In this document: piece by piece, positions 13,032 to 20,400 of the stretch
Layout: every line of letters begins with the position of its first letter
How positions within the stretch are numbered: the first letter of the stretch is position 1
Origin: a virus
Direction: 5' to 3' (one strand)
Length of the DNA stretch: 21,473 bases
Virus record (IMG/VR): IMGVR_UViG_3300037517_001388
Span: 1 to 21,473 of that record
Position numbers and translations under genes: made by a program
Notes under the pieces: generated by a model
The model's database searches: none
What the model saw: the letters and a program-made list of their open reading frames with translations, nothing else
What the model was told of the DNA's origin: nothing

Positions 13032-13690
13032 TCAAGCCCCCACTGTGTAATGTATTCAGGTCTGTTTTCTTGTAGCCATGGCAATGATTGTTTGAGATTC
13101 GATTGCATATCAACGCCAATCGTCATCGACCCAACGTGGTGTATGTAGCTTCGGCTAATCCAATGCTTAAAGCCAATCGCCGCAAGATCGGCGCACATCA
13201 CATCATCGCTAAACCAATTCAATGGCGGGAATTGGACTTGCTCAAACGCGCCACGCGGCAACCAGGCAAACAAAGGCGACACCACGGCAACTTTTCTAAC
13301 CGCGCCTTCGCTTTTCCAGCGCATTCCAACAAACTGGTCACGATCACCAATTGGCACGCGAATGTTTTGGTTTGGCCTTGCATAGTCTGACCGCGCCGCA
13401 ACAAGTCCCAACTTATGACTGCAAAGCTTTTTAAGTGCTTCAACATCCTCCATCAATAAGCGGTATGAGTAAGGCGTTAAAACAATGTCATCATTGGCGA
13501 TGATCACACCCTCGTCATCCTTAGACATAAACCGTTCAATGGCTCGGTTGTAGTCATCGCCAAACGTCGGACCCTTGCCGTTCTCAATGCAAAGATCAAT
13601 CTCTGGCGCGTAAGCGTCAACGCTTGCCGCTAGGACGTGCAACGATCCTTTGTCAGGCTTGACCGTTGACACAATCATTTTCATTCCCAT
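13028..13690 (-). CDS. GT-A fold glycosyltransferase, divergent
   Basis: The 220-aa protein is like a family 2 glycosyltransferase but less typical than its neighbour: MIVSTVKPDKGSLHVLAASV (5-24), FGDDYNRAI (43-51), GVIIANDDIVLTP (61-73) with N66-D67-D68 in the place of the DxD motif, VVSPLFAWLPRGAF (136-149), NWFSDDVMCADLAAIGF (158-174) and YIHHVGSMT (182-190). The last His region matches the acceptor side of its neighbour. I choose the ATG at 13690 because AAGGA lies seven bases upstream; ATGs at 13711, 13684 and 13678 are also possible. It overlaps the upstream gene by about ten bases and the downstream glycosyltransferase by four. The target could be the phage virion, phage DNA or the host surface. 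Confidence 0.78.
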   Translation of the reverse strand: MGMKMIVSTVKPDKGSLHVLAASVDAYAPEIDLCIENGKGPTFGDDYNRAIERFMSKDDEGVIIANDDIVLTPYSYRLLMEDVEALKKLCSHKLGLVAARSDYARPNQNIRVPIGDRDQFVGMRWKSEGAVRKVAVVSPLFAWLPRGAFEQVQFPPLNWFSDDVMCADLAAIGFKHWISRSYIHHVGSMTIGVDMQSNLKQSLPWLQENRPEYITQWGLE

Positions 13691-13977
13691 GCGCCAATCC
13701 TTTTTAGGCATTCCAATGCGCGGCGGCGAACCACGGAATCGTTAAAACGTCCATAGCTTTCCAAGCCCTTGAGGGTTTCCACGCAGTCCGCCAGGTTCTC
13801 AAGCGCAATGTTCAAACGCTTTTCGAGTTCGCCTGCTTCAACCGTTGCTTTTGGTGTTCGTCCCTTTTTCGGTGCTATTGCCTCGAAACCAAACGTATCG
13901 TCCGCCTGATGCTCTGAGTGGGCAATCTCGGCCTTGGTTACAGTTCCCGTTGCAGCAATCGTTATTTTTTGTTCCAT
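13681..13977 (-). CDS. Hypothetical protein of 98 aa
   Basis: The protein is not recognised. The N-terminal half (MEQKITIAATGTVTKAEIAH...) is polar; KKGRTPKA (37-44) is a basic patch; residues 47-98 form one or two amphipathic helices ending in RRRALECLKRIGAWE. A helical adaptor or DNA-associated protein would fit. The start at 13977 has AAAGGGA seven bases upstream; an in-frame ATG at 14043 lacks this and lies close to the previous gene. Its end overlaps the glycosyltransferase start by about ten bases. Confidence 0.65.
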   Translation of the reverse strand: MEQKITIAATGTVTKAEIAHSEHQADDTFGFEAIAPKKGRTPKATVEAGELEKRLNIALENLADCVETLKGLESYGRFNDSVVRRRALECLKRIGAWE

Positions 13978-14052
13978 TACGATCCCTTTCAGGTTGGCGA
14001 GACAATGCCCGCCATAAAGCGTTGAGTGAAAAGCTTTTAACAAACGGCATCT

Positions 14053-14301
14053 TCATCGCTGCAACAGATAACGTGCAATCTGTCCAACCATTAAGACACC
14101 GCCAAAGTAAAGCGAACCAAGCAACAGCAACTTGGCTTGCCTGTCGCGTATGGCGTAAGCCGGAACGCGCTTGAACGTAAATACAGATTGAATCCATAAC
14201 TGATCATCCGCCAAATAGTTTGGCTTTGGCGGCTCATAAGCCGATCCAATCTTTGGACGGTCAACAACAACCACGGTTTCGCCATTGCGCTGGATCAACA
14301 T
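14053..14301 (-). CDS. Small protein with C-terminal membrane span
   Basis: The 82-aa protein has a polar N-terminal part (MLIQRNGETVVVVDRPKIG...), a basic patch RDRQAK (about 51-56) and then a hydrophobic run, LLLLGSLYFGGVLMVGQIARYLL (about 57-79), enough for one membrane span close to the C-terminus. That arrangement suggests a tail-anchored membrane protein with its bulk in the cytoplasm. The ATG at 14301 overlaps the upstream stop as TGATG and has AAGGA eight bases before it; GTG at 14304 is an alternative. It could be a lysis-related or membrane-tethering protein. No lysis gene is otherwise visible in the window, but the position among recombination genes does not prove that role. Confidence 0.68.
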   Translation of the reverse strand: MLIQRNGETVVVVDRPKIGSAYEPPKPNYLADDQLWIQSVFTFKRVPAYAIRDRQAKLLLLGSLYFGGVLMVGQIARYLLQR

Positions 14302-14492
14302 CACATAATCCTTTGCAAGATTTGGTGAGCATGACTGCGGACCTGGTCCGATACTTGACCGCCAAGGCGTTCAACATCGGTAAGTTCACCAATAAACTGC
14401 CTGGCCGTTCGCAACTTGCGATCTGAATCGGCTGCGATTTGGCGGGTATATGCCAGCAACTCTTTAAGATTTTCGACTTCCTGTGTTTTCAT
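14301..14492 (-). CDS. Small helical protein of 63 aa
   Basis: The protein is almost wholly helical and charged (MKTQEVENLKELLAYTRQIAADSDRK...), with heptad-like leucines and no cysteine, so a coiled-coil or small DNA-associated protein is likely. TAGGAG lies five bases before the ATG and includes the stop codon of the RuvC-like gene, which indicates coupled translation. The stop is shared with the start of the membrane protein. No function can be assigned. Confidence 0.65.
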   Translation of the reverse strand: MKTQEVENLKELLAYTRQIAADSDRKLRTARQFIGELTDVERLGGQVSDQVRSHAHQILQRIM

Positions 14493-14500
14493 AAAAACTC

Positions 14501-14977
14501 CTATTGCATCGAACCATATAAAGCAATCAGCGCAGCGTCAGCACGTCCGTTGTCCTTGACTCGGCTAAACGCTGAACTCATTTCGGGAAACATTTGCATC
14601 GCTAAGGCGCGTGCGCCTTCCTTGCCGCCCGTTAATCGCACAGCGCGTTGCCATGTCAATGGCGGCACAAAGTGATACCGAATCTTGAGACTTGCCAGTA
14701 CGCCTTCCACGTTGCCAAGCGAGCGTCCAAAGTTGAACATGCTCGTTACACCCTGGCCTGGCATGGCGGACACTTGCTCGATGAAGCATTCGCACTCGTG
14801 ATCAATTAAGAATGCCGCCAACTCCGTATGAAGTTCGTGCGGCGCGACAAAGCGTTTCACTGACTTGCCAACCTTACGTTCAACAGTTGGCATGTCGAAG
14901 ACGCTAACTAATTTTTGACCTTGAACGGCAGCAATGGCGCCGCTCAAACCTGGATCAATACCGATAATGATTTTCAT
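14501..14977 (-). CDS. RuvC-like Holliday junction resolvase
   Basis: The 158-aa protein fits RuvC, which cuts four-way DNA junctions; in phages it clears branched DNA before packaging. Acidic active-site residues are in the family order: D8 in IGIDPGLSGA, E67 in CFIEQVSAM, and D142 and D147 in VKDNGRADAALIAL. GQGVTSMFNFGRSLGNVEGVL (75-94) matches the conserved helix after the second acidic residue. Length is close to cellular RuvC. It is the first gene after the terminator that ends the virion block, so it probably opens a separate transcript. The Shine-Dalgarno is weak (GGCAAG just before ATG). The family is clear. Confidence 0.92.
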   Translation of the reverse strand: MKIIIGIDPGLSGAIAAVQGQKLVSVFDMPTVERKVGKSVKRFVAPHELHTELAAFLIDHECECFIEQVSAMPGQGVTSMFNFGRSLGNVEGVLASLKIRYHFVPPLTWQRAVRLTGGKEGARALAMQMFPEMSSAFSRVKDNGRADAALIALYGSMQ

Positions 14978-15034
14978 AACTTGCCATCATGCACGAAGTG
15001 CAAGAAATGACCAGTGCATTTCAGACAGACGGTC

Positions 15035-15062
15035 AAAAAAATGCCGCCAGTGGCAGGCGGCA
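15035..15062 (-). terminator. Rho-independent terminator closing the virion block
   Basis: On the minus strand TGCCGCC and GGCGGCA form a perfect 7-bp GC-rich stem around a 7-base loop, followed by a run of seven T. It lies 54 bases after the stop of the 729-aa gene and 57 bases before the RuvC-like gene, marking a transcription boundary. A short TGCAC-TTC-GTGCA hairpin follows in the leader of the next transcript (about 14992-15004). Confidence 0.9.
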
Positions 15063-15116
15063 AACACTCTCAGGGGGAGAATGACAACACAGGAGGAGTC
15101 CAGGCTTTAGTTTACG

Positions 15117-17306
15117 CTATTGCAGCAATCCTGCAAGACGTTTCTCTTCATCTGTCATGGTGTCAGCCGTTCCCATGACATCAAGTCTAAACGGTTGCTC
15201 TGGAGCGGCGCCTTGCCCTGCCAACTGGCCGAGCGCCCCGCCAACCATAGGTCTGGTAGTTGCGCGAGCAACTTCGCCGCGGGCCATGGCCTCTTGCTGC
15301 GTGGCTAATCGCCGCATCAAAGCATCAAGGCTTTGTGGCGTTAGTGGCGTTAGCAATTCGCGCCCAAGTATTTCCGCCACATCGCCAACATTTCCAGCGC
15401 CACGTTGCATGGCTTGACCAAGCAACTGTGATGCAATCGGCTGAAGATTGCCTTGGATAATGGCTGACCCAACCGCTGCACCAGTTGGCCCGGCTTGTTC
15501 AGCCATTTCCGCGGCCAGAGGCGCTGTGCGCGATCCAGCCAAAATGCGGTTGCGCACTTCAGTAAATCGCGCTTCTTCACCAAGTTGATTGCGGAACGTA
15601 TCAAACGACTGTGTATCAGGAAATGCCGCGCGCAATCGTCCAAGCGTTTGCGTGTTATCAAATAAGCGCGTTACATCGCGCGCGGTTCCAAATTCACGGG
15701 TAATACGATCTGCTTGTATCTTGGCGGCATCCACAACACCAGCGCGGAACATATTGCGCTCCATGTCGGTAAGCTTATTAAAGTCTGCCGCCACTTCGCG
15801 CCAATCGTTCTCAGGCATTGAGAACACTTTTCTACCTTGGTCAATGGCGTCTTTTAGTGCTGCGTCACCAGCAAACGCAGCTCTTGCATCTTTGTACTTT
15901 GGTACCAAAGTGTCTAAACGATCAAGGAATTCATTCTTTGCGTTACGAATGATTCTTGCCTCGGTAGACGCAAACCCTTCCTTGGTTTGCTTGGCGTTGA
16001 TCACATCATCCAGGCCGCGCTTAACCCAATCAAGAATCTTGACGTTCGGCAAATCTTCTAGCTCGCCATAAACAGGCAAGCCATCTTCATCGTAAATTGG
16101 ACGCCCATTACCATCAGTCTTAAACCGATAGATTTGTGGCAATGATTCGCCTTCGTTGGAGGCCATACTTACCGCGCGAGCGTAAGCCTTCTTAAACGCC
16201 GGTCGATCCAAATAAGCCAATAACTCTTTATCGTTTAGTACGCCAACAGGTGTGTCATATGCCGCGGCATATAACGGTGCCGCTTTGCGCTTTTGCTGTT
16301 CCGTTAAGTCACGCAATAACATATTGGTGTTTTGTAAACGCTCTTGCGCTGCTGCCGCCAAATCAGCAATAACACGATCCGATTGTGTGCGAACACGTTC
16401 TTGCAAGAACTCACCTCTCGGACCTTTGGCGGCACCAGGGGTATTAACAGCGCCAGCGGCACGCGATAGCAACGATTCACCGCCAATATCAGCAAGCGTT
16501 GTTTGCTTGCCTGGCGTTGCCTGCATCAATCTGCGCTGCAATTCGGCTGGCGTTAATTGGTCACGCTCCATGCCCTGAATGATGAGTTGCGCCGCTTTTT
16601 GTTGCGCAGCAGCACCGCTTCTTCCTAACACGTCACGCGCCTTGTTAACGCCGTAGCCTGCAATCCCCATAGCCGGTGGTATGGCGGCACCAACTCCAGC
16701 GCCAAGACCAGCGCCTATAGCTGCACCTTGAAGCGTATTAACTGCACCGCCTTCAGCTTGCCCTGCGCCACCCAACGCGCCACCGGCAGCGCCCATCAGT
16801 GCGCCGCGGCCAACCTGTGCGCCAATGTTTGTGCCTTGTAACGCGGTTGGCAGTGCGCTTGTCACGGCCTGTGCGCCTCTGGTTACTGCCCCGGCAAGTT
16901 GGGGTGCGCGTGCGGCAACGGCTGGCACAGCAGCGCCCATCGTTACAGCGGCGGGAAGTAAGGCGCCAGCAAGCTCACTACTTGCTGCGGACATGGGGCT
17001 GCGCTTTTGGTATTCCTTAATGCCTTCGCGTACCGCTTCAACGTTGTCCTGGTAAGAACCCTTAGTAAACGCCGCTTTAACCGCGGCCTCAATTTCATCA
17101 GAAAAGCCAAACGTTAAGCCTTGCATGAAGGTGCGAAATGCGCCTGCCTCAACCTCGCCAACGCCTCGACGCTGCCTCGCCATGGCACCAAGATAACGTG
17201 ATGGCGTGTAACCCTCTAGTCGAAGGTAAGCCTCCATATCTGTTTGCGGAGCGCCTTGCTCAAACATCTTGCGCATGTTGGCGGAAACCCGCTCAAGGTT
17301 CGTCAT
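15117..17306 (-). CDS. Large virion-internal protein with Ala/Gly-rich segment
   Basis: The 729-aa protein is most likely an internal or ejection-type virion protein. The N-terminal part (1-100) is helical and contains FRTFMQGLTFGFSDEIEAA (57-75), a phrase I associate with phage structural proteins. Residues 105-222 are an Ala/Gly/Val-rich stretch, weakly hydrophobic, which could insert into a membrane during DNA entry. The remainder is long helical, rich in Arg, Ala and Glu, with a Gly-rich break near 610-650 and a Gly/Ala-rich tail ending in MTDEEKRLAGLLQ. No lysozyme or protease motif is visible. The start has GGAG nine bases upstream and lies three bases from the previous stop. It is the last gene before the terminator. 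Confidence 0.65.
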   Translation of the reverse strand: MTNLERVSANMRKMFEQGAPQTDMEAYLRLEGYTPSRYLGAMARQRRGVGEVEAGAFRTFMQGLTFGFSDEIEAAVKAAFTKGSYQDNVEAVREGIKEYQKRSPMSAASSELAGALLPAAVTMGAAVPAVAARAPQLAGAVTRGAQAVTSALPTALQGTNIGAQVGRGALMGAAGGALGGAGQAEGGAVNTLQGAAIGAGLGAGVGAAIPPAMGIAGYGVNKARDVLGRSGAAAQQKAAQLIIQGMERDQLTPAELQRRLMQATPGKQTTLADIGGESLLSRAAGAVNTPGAAKGPRGEFLQERVRTQSDRVIADLAAAAQERLQNTNMLLRDLTEQQKRKAAPLYAAAYDTPVGVLNDKELLAYLDRPAFKKAYARAVSMASNEGESLPQIYRFKTDGNGRPIYDEDGLPVYGELEDLPNVKILDWVKRGLDDVINAKQTKEGFASTEARIIRNAKNEFLDRLDTLVPKYKDARAAFAGDAALKDAIDQGRKVFSMPENDWREVAADFNKLTDMERNMFRAGVVDAAKIQADRITREFGTARDVTRLFDNTQTLGRLRAAFPDTQSFDTFRNQLGEEARFTEVRNRILAGSRTAPLAAEMAEQAGPTGAAVGSAIIQGNLQPIASQLLGQAMQRGAGNVGDVAEILGRELLTPLTPQSLDALMRRLATQQEAMARGEVARATTRPMVGGALGQLAGQGAAPEQPFRLDVMGTADTMTDEEKRLAGLLQ

Positions 17307-17309
17307 TGC

Positions 17310-18842
17310 TTATCTCCTTGGCGTAAGATTGTATTTGTCCACAAGGCTTGGTGCGCCTGGTATGGCTATTCGTCCAGATAGTGACGGATAGTTCATGCCT
17401 TGTGCTGTGTACTGCTTTCTACGTTCATCTTCAATGTTTCTAATTTCTTTTTCCAGTTCGCCAAGCTTTACTTTGATAGCTTTATCATCGTCCGTTGGGA
17501 GCGGAATAAATGGCGCAAGACGCGGAACCTCGGCAACAGGAACCGTTGCACCTGAAATATCCTTAATCAACATACTTCCAATACGGGCAACCGCTGCACG
17601 CGTTCTGATGTTCGCTTCTGGCGCAAATGGGTCTCTGATACCGGCTGGCGTTCTTCCTGTAAGCGGACCAACCGCGCCAGGATTTTCCTCAACAAGTTTG
17701 GCGGCATCCTGAATGGAATTTAGATTGGCCTGATTCTTAACAAACTCTTCCGTTACCGCGGTGGGAATAGTTTGGCCTTTACCCATTAATGGCTGACCCA
17801 TTGTGTCGCCAATTGTTGGCCCAACAATTTGCCTTGTTGGTTGCGTCATGGTCTTTGATGTATAGAACATTCTTCCGGCGGCATCCGTAACCAGGTCAAC
17901 GTCTCCTTGTGCTGCACGCAACTCTGACAAATCAACTTCTCGCCTTCTAAAGCCAAGCTCACGCTCTCTAAAAATATTTTGCTGCGCTGTTTGCCGTTGA
18001 TCAAAAGCAAACTTGCGCTCATTCAAATCTTGTGCGCTTAGTGCTCTTAAGTTTGTAGCCACTTCAGCGGGCGACATTTCTATATCGTAAGTGCCAACGG
18101 TCTTACCAGTGTTCTTGTCACGAATTAAAATCTTGTTTCCTGTTTTGATTTGCTCTTCATTTGGTTGCGGCGCAACATCAAGCACCTTAATCCCGCCACG
18201 CTCGCCAACAACATAGCTAACAGGTCTTCCGCCAATCATGCCCGTGTTGGTTCCTGTGCCGTACTTTTCGGGTTTAACATTTTCACCAATGTACTTGACC
18301 GCTTCAGCGTATGGCATTTGCGACGCAATCAATCGTTGCTCTGGCGTAAGGCTGGCAAACGGCCTTGCCGATTCAATTGCTTTTTCTTGTGCGCGCGCCG
18401 CGGTAACGGTTGGCCCCATACCTTCAGCCCCCATGGCGGCAGCACCGGCTTGGAATCGTTGAGCCTCAGTTGGTTGTGTTGTTAACGCTTGGCGTAAAGC
18501 TTGCTCGCGCTGTTGCTGTTGCGCCATCTGCGCAAGTTGAATTTGAAGTAGTTGCCTTTGCAACCCTTGTTGCTGCACACCCTGCAAGCCTTCGGCTAGC
18601 GTTCCGCCACGGGCAACGGTTGAGCCTAATTGCGCAAGCGTTAAGAATCGCTGCCTGCGGCGTTCTTCCTCATCCATTGGCATGGCGGGTAAGCCTGGAT
18701 ACTGCTGCAAGCGATCAAGTCCAGTGCCAAAACGGTCAAGTATGTTTGGAGCGTAACCTTGTGATGCGGCTTCGGGCGAATTGGGCAATTGTTGCCCGCC
18801 GTAATTACCACTGCCCGTGAAAAAGTCTAGTAAAGACGCCAT
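17310..18842 (-). CDS. Gln-rich helical virion protein of 510 aa
   Basis: The protein is probably another internal virion component, from its position between the S74-domain protein and the 729-aa protein. The start (MASLLDFFTGSGNYGGQQL) is hydrophobic then Gly/Gln-rich. Residues 85-125 are a Gln/Leu-rich helix that looks like a coiled coil. A beta-type segment (about 200-260) with GMIGGRPVSYVVGERGGIKVLD follows, then more helix (265-310) and a C-terminal domain with PFIPLPTDDDKAIKVKLGELEKEI (about 446-469). No catalytic motif is seen. GGGGATAAGC precedes the ATG. It is separated from its neighbours by two or three bases, as in a single operon. Confidence 0.65.
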   Translation of the reverse strand: MASLLDFFTGSGNYGGQQLPNSPEAASQGYAPNILDRFGTGLDRLQQYPGLPAMPMDEEERRRQRFLTLAQLGSTVARGGTLAEGLQGVQQQGLQRQLLQIQLAQMAQQQQREQALRQALTTQPTEAQRFQAGAAAMGAEGMGPTVTAARAQEKAIESARPFASLTPEQRLIASQMPYAEAVKYIGENVKPEKYGTGTNTGMIGGRPVSYVVGERGGIKVLDVAPQPNEEQIKTGNKILIRDKNTGKTVGTYDIEMSPAEVATNLRALSAQDLNERKFAFDQRQTAQQNIFRERELGFRRREVDLSELRAAQGDVDLVTDAAGRMFYTSKTMTQPTRQIVGPTIGDTMGQPLMGKGQTIPTAVTEEFVKNQANLNSIQDAAKLVEENPGAVGPLTGRTPAGIRDPFAPEANIRTRAAVARIGSMLIKDISGATVPVAEVPRLAPFIPLPTDDDKAIKVKLGELEKEIRNIEDERRKQYTAQGMNYPSLSGRIAIPGAPSLVDKYNLTPRR

Positions 18843-18844
18843 GC

Positions 18845-20029
18845 TTATCCCCTTGTCCTGCGGTCAAGTTCCTTTACAGCTTCGACCAGTAACCCTGTCA
18901 CTTTCGGGTAGTTCACCGCCATCATGCCGTTATCGCCTTGCACAACGGCTTCGGGCATAACGCGGCGAACGTCTTGCGCCATCACGCCGCCCGTTCGTTG
19001 GTCATCACCCTTGTAGTTGTAATCATAGCCAGCAAGTTTTCCAATTTGGGAAAGCGGCGAATCCATGCGATCAATGTTTTCCTTCATGCGCTTGTCTGAC
19101 CCAAACAAGTAAGCCAATGACGCCAATGTGCTAACGCCCTGGCCGATCTGCTGACCAGGCGACATGCGTTGCGTTGTGACTTGTTCATTCTGCGCAGGAA
19201 ACTGACCAAGGCCAGCCTGAAGAATGCCAAGTTGCTGCAACGGATAACCTTGTTGGCGTAAAAAGTCTTGGTACGCCAAATCAAGTTGCTGTTGTTGCAA
19301 GCCTTGCTCAATCCCGCCAACTTGCATGAGTTGTTGCGCTTGCGCTTGGCGCAACGCATCTTCAGCGCCACCGGCACTAAGCAGTTGCTGTGCTTGTTGT
19401 TGGCGGATTGCTTGTTGCTGTGCACCTAACCCTGCCAGTTGCGCAGCCTGCGCCTGGCGGGCCGCAACGTCTTGCTGCGCAAGTTGTGCGGCTTGCGTAA
19501 ATCCTTGACTTGCTAATTGTCCTGCGGTTTGGCCTGCGGCCATGAGTGCTGCTTGATTCGTTAATCCTTCAACAATGCCCTGGCGCGATCCACCAAAGGC
19601 GCGGGCGCGAGTGGCGGCGGCTAAATTGCCAAGTTGCTGCTGTTGGCGCTGCATTTCAATGTTTTGCAGCGCCGTGTTGATCACTTGCGTTTGGAATGGA
19701 TTCACAAACTGACCAATGTTTTGCGCAATACCGGTTGGCTGCATCGCCAATGATGTTGCGTAATCAACGGTTGCAGTACCAGGCCCAACCTGACCGGCTT
19801 GCGCTAACTGTTGCAAGCCAAGCGTTGTGGCGTCAGTAGGCTCAACTTGCGCCAAGCGCTGCAATCCAGTGAGCGTTGCTTGCGTAGGCGCCGCAATACG
19901 CGGGCCTTGGTAAGCCGTATAAGGCTGATTGGCGATCTGTTGCGCTCTGCCATATACGTCAAGCGCTGCCGTTTTGAATTCAGGATCAAGTTCAACGCGA
20001 GTTGTTGATCCGCCGCCGCTCTTACTCAT
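18845..20029 (-). CDS. Gln/Ala-rich virion protein with C-terminal S74 chaperone domain
   Basis: The 394-aa protein ends in a peptidase S74 domain, the self-cleaving chaperone that helps trimeric phage spikes and fibres fold. It reads SDKRMKENID (311-320), GYDYNYKGDDQRTGGVMAQDVRRVMPEAV (334-362) and VNYPKVTGLLVEAVKELDRR (372-391). S311 and K316 are spaced as the known Ser/Lys dyad of this family. The body before it is not fibre-like: it is rich in Gln and Ala (about 120-290), with AFGGSRQGIVEG (144-155) and repeated helices QQAQQLL / QAQAQQLM, so a helical internal or neck protein is likely. I start at 20029: AAGGAG lies eight bases upstream and the ATG overlaps the previous stop as ATGA. Confidence 0.82.
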   Translation of the reverse strand: MSKSGGGSTTRVELDPEFKTAALDVYGRAQQIANQPYTAYQGPRIAAPTQATLTGLQRLAQVEPTDATTLGLQQLAQAGQVGPGTATVDYATSLAMQPTGIAQNIGQFVNPFQTQVINTALQNIEMQRQQQQLGNLAAATRARAFGGSRQGIVEGLTNQAALMAAGQTAGQLASQGFTQAAQLAQQDVAARQAQAAQLAGLGAQQQAIRQQQAQQLLSAGGAEDALRQAQAQQLMQVGGIEQGLQQQQLDLAYQDFLRQQGYPLQQLGILQAGLGQFPAQNEQVTTQRMSPGQQIGQGVSTLASLAYLFGSDKRMKENIDRMDSPLSQIGKLAGYDYNYKGDDQRTGGVMAQDVRRVMPEAVVQGDNGMMAVNYPKVTGLLVEAVKELDRRTRG

Positions 20030-20400
20030 AGTGATAACTCCTTGGACATAACCGTCCAACGTTCCTTGTAATCTTCATCCGCCAAAAACGAACGAATCCA
20101 ACCTCGTCTGCCGGATAACGTGATCATGTCGCATTGGATGTGACGCGCCCACGATTCAATAATTGGACGCATCGCTGAGAGTTCTTCCAGTTTGCCGCCA
20201 GCCAAAAAGTAATGGAGGCATTTCTTTTGCGGGTAAACGTGGACTTCAGTGATGACTGCGGACTGCTGACCAGGCCAGAATTGCATCGCCTTGTCAATCA
20301 CCGCTTTGCGTATGTCTTCAATGGTATGCGTTCCATGGCTAAAGCGCAACGCCGCCTCAAGGTATGGCGAACATCGATCCCAATGCGCTAAATCACTCAC
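20026..20400 (-). CDS. Small GNAT-like phage protein with GTG start
   Basis: The 124-aa protein resembles a group common in tailed phages next to virion genes, related in fold to GNAT acetyltransferases. Conserved-looking parts are YLEAALRFSHGTHTIEDI (13-30), SAVITEVHVYPQKKCLHYFLAGG (47-69), and CDMITLSGRRGWIRSFL (90-106). The family acetyl-CoA loop is poor, so it may be structural rather than catalytic, as small GNAT-like internal proteins of podoviruses are. It starts with GTG at 20400, which overlaps the upstream stop as GTGA, and its own stop overlaps the next start as ATGA. The assignment to GNAT is by pattern and not secure. Confidence 0.62.
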   Translation of the reverse strand: MSDLAHWDRCSPYLEAALRFSHGTHTIEDIRKAVIDKAMQFWPGQQSAVITEVHVYPQKKCLHYFLAGGKLEELSAMRPIIESWARHIQCDMITLSGRRGWIRSFLADEDYKERWTVMSKELSL

